DNA of 64,000 nt from SIG455 sp045646385 (lineage in GTDB: Bacteria > Bacillota > Clostridia > UMGS1810), in assembly GCA_045646385.1 (NCBI GenBank), contig JAZRKQ010000002.1:1-64000 (forward strand), given 5' to 3'. The notes below the pieces were generated by a model. It searched no databases. It saw nothing but the letters and a program-made list of their open reading frames with translations, and was not told the origin of the DNA. This document shows, piece after piece, positions 62,582 to 64,000 of this stretch (positions within the stretch are counted from its first letter, which is position 1; every line of letters starts with the position of its first letter). The position numbers and the translations under genes were made by a program.

Positions 62582-63865
62582 TTGTCACGCAAAACAAAAA
62601 TTTACATAAGAATGACTATCGCTTTTACCCTTATATTTGTTCTGATAGCAGCAGCCATTATAGGCGCTTTCTGGGTAAAAGATTATTTATATGGTTCTAC
62701 ATCTGACCTTAACGACAAAACTATGCAAAAATCGTATGTAAATGCGCTTCTCTGCGGTGTTGATAAGGACGGATACCGAACAGATGTACTAATACTTGCA
62801 CAGATGAATCTGATTACCAATACTATAAATATGGTACAGATTCCGCGTGATACTTATGTTGACATAAACCATATAGACAAAAAAATCAATTCCGCATACG
62901 GATATAATAAAGAAGAACAACTTTTTAAAGAAGTTTCATATATTCTGCCCGGTGTGGAAATAGATAAGTATATGCTGGTAAACATCAAAGGCTTCCGAGA
63001 GATTATAGATGCAATCGGCGGAGTAGAATTTAATGTTCCGGCTAATCTTAAATACGACGACCCGTATCAGGATTTGCATATAGATTTAAACAAGGGCATG
63101 CAGAACTTAAACGGCAAAAAAGCAGAACAACTTGTACGCTTCCGTAAAGACAACGATGGCAACGACATTGAAACTCTGCTCGGCATTTCAAGAGTTGATA
63201 TGCAGCGTGAGTTTATCTACACAGCAATAGACCAGATTTTAAGCGTAAAAAACGTGCTTAAAGTTCCTAAACTTATTTCAATAGCAACAGATAACGTAAC
63301 TACAAACTTTACGTACAACGACATTGCAAAATATGCACCTATGGTTTTAAAAATTGATACTGATTCTATCAACATCATGTCACTTCCCGGTGAGGACAGA
63401 TACGAACACGCCGCTTGGTATTTTATTCACGACCGTACCGCAACTTCACAGATGATAAAAGAATACTTTACGCCTGAACGTGACGAAATCAGTACTCAGG
63501 AACTTGCAATTCGTGACCAACTTATCGGTGACGACAGCGAAACAAACGATATCCCACAGGGACTTGTGCTTGAAAATTCGTTCTTTAACAGATTCTTGAC
63601 AGTTGATATTATAGACGGTTCAAACGGAAAAGCCGATATTGAAGATATAGTTGCCAAAATTGAAAAATACGGATTTACAGTTAAAAAGGTTAATGATGCA
63701 AGCACAGTGAATTATGCGAAATCAGTAGTAATCGCTAAAAAAGATAACGACAGCGGTGCCAAAATAGCAAAAGCACTTGGCATGGACCACTTTACACTTA
63801 ATCCCGACAAAGGCAACGGCACTTCTGTTACTGTTATAGTAGGAAACGATATGAATGATAAATAA
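62582..63865 (+). CDS. LytR-CpsA-Psr (LCP) family cell-wall ligase
   Basis: About 427 residues. The TTG at 62582 fits GAGGTGA 5 nt upstream; a GTG at 62573 overlapping the yqeK stop is the alternative. One N-terminal membrane helix (MTIAFTLIFVLIAAAIIGAF) is followed by the LCP domain: RTDVLILAQMNLITNTINM, QIPRDTYVDI (catalytic Arg-Asp), GGVEFNVPANLKY, and LVRFRKDN. A LytR_C-like domain is at the end (about 335-425). Transfers lipid-linked wall polymers to peptidoglycan. Could attach the pyruvylated polymer that SLH proteins bind (inference). Confidence 0.9.
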   Translation: MSRKTKIYIRMTIAFTLIFVLIAAAIIGAFWVKDYLYGSTSDLNDKTMQKSYVNALLCGVDKDGYRTDVLILAQMNLITNTINMVQIPRDTYVDINHIDKKINSAYGYNKEEQLFKEVSYILPGVEIDKYMLVNIKGFREIIDAIGGVEFNVPANLKYDDPYQDLHIDLNKGMQNLNGKKAEQLVRFRKDNDGNDIETLLGISRVDMQREFIYTAIDQILSVKNVLKVPKLISIATDNVTTNFTYNDIAKYAPMVLKIDTDSINIMSLPGEDRYEHAAWYFIHDRTATSQMIKEYFTPERDEISTQELAIRDQLIGDDSETNDIPQGLVLENSFFNRFLTVDIIDGSNGKADIEDIVAKIEKYGFTVKKVNDASTVNYAKSVVIAKKDNDSGAKIAKALGMDHFTLNPDKGNGTSVTVIVGNDMNDK

Positions 63866-63874
63866 GGAGAAATT

Positions 63875-64000
63875 ATGAATTCTTACGATTTGATGAAAGC
63901 AGCCACAAAAGCCGCTGACGGCAGAAAGGCTATAGATATAAAAGTGCTTCATGTGGAGGAACTTACAACGCTGTGTGATTATTTTATAATCTGCTCGGGT
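63875..64000 (+). CDS. rsfS: Ribosomal silencing factor RsfS, truncated by window end
   Basis: SD AAGGAGA precedes ATG 63875. 42 codons are visible: MNSYDLMKAATKAADGRKAI and then LTTLCDYFIICSG, the RsfS start. It blocks 30S-50S joining by binding L14 when nutrients are short. Standard end of the obg-nadD-yqeK cluster. Confidence 0.92.
   Translation, partial: MNSYDLMKAATKAADGRKAIDIKVLHVEELTTLCDYFIICSG

Noticed and set aside
1..64000. CRISPR array, prophage or full insertion sequence
   Set aside because: No regularly spaced direct repeats, and no transposase, integrase or phage structural gene was seen. The only mobile-like signals are the small tRNA-linked elements.

Overview
The window is AT-rich and reads as an anaerobic, spore-forming Clostridia (Firmicutes) chromosome. 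Evidence: a Spo0A-type regulator, a CotJC/manganese-catalase protein, S-layer-homology (SLH) secreted proteins, L27 with a Prp-cleaved N-terminal extension next to prp, the GGGtGRT/scaffold pair, a tandem glycine riboswitch, and conserved Firmicutes gene orders (dprA-topA-trmFO; rplU-prp-rpmA, then obg-yhbY-nadD-yqeK-LCP-rsfS). I cannot name a genus from sequence alone.

Region 1 (1-25.9 kb) is an accessory glycan locus in two divergent arms meeting at about 13.5-13.75 kb. The left arm (minus strand) encodes two SLH proteins, a 1229-residue heparinase II/III-like polysaccharide lyase, three further secreted beta-rich proteins (two sharing a C-terminal module), and mannose-6-phosphate isomerase, whose frame carries an in-frame stop before running off the window. 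The right arm (plus strand) encodes a GH20-like hexosaminidase, an AraC regulator, an alpha/beta-hydrolase, a WbsX/GH99-like protein, an L-arabinose-isomerase-family enzyme, a CUT1 ABC importer without its ATPase, a TIM-barrel epimerase and a GH130-type phosphorylase. A phosphohexomutase follows a terminator. The likely logic is surface cleavage, oligosaccharide import, then intracellular phosphorolysis and isomerisation. The substrate is not established.

Region 2 (27.6-28.3 kb) holds a tRNA-Leu 3' half without its 5' half, a small structured element ending in a second copy of the tRNA 3' end, and a 42-residue ORF between 29-bp direct repeats. A homologous structured element lies beside tRNA-Trp at 45.96-46.13 kb. 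These two copies, each matched to its own tRNA, are the best candidate here for an undescribed mobile or repeat system.

Region 3 (28.3-45.9 kb) is mainly core genes: HAD phosphatase, Fe-alcohol dehydrogenase, tRNA-Thr, Mrp, SDR, DUF624, RNase HI, NifS/NifU, riboswitch-controlled Na+/alanine-glycine symporter, GGGtGRT pair, YebC, DprA, TopA, TrmFO, a flavin reductase-rubredoxin fusion and manganese catalase.

Region 4 (46.2-64 kb) holds tRNA-Trp, a Spo0A homologue whose receiver has lost its phosphoacceptor aspartate while its DNA-binding domain is intact, RarA, GlyA, ComEC, HolA, a CpXC protein, a PPi-type phosphofructokinase, an amidase, a GHL10-like protein, MetY, and the ribosomal-protein/Obg cluster ending in a truncated rsfS.

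Limits: all calls come from reading the sequence by eye. No database, folding or alignment tool was run, and promoter and terminator calls rest on consensus boxes and visible stems.
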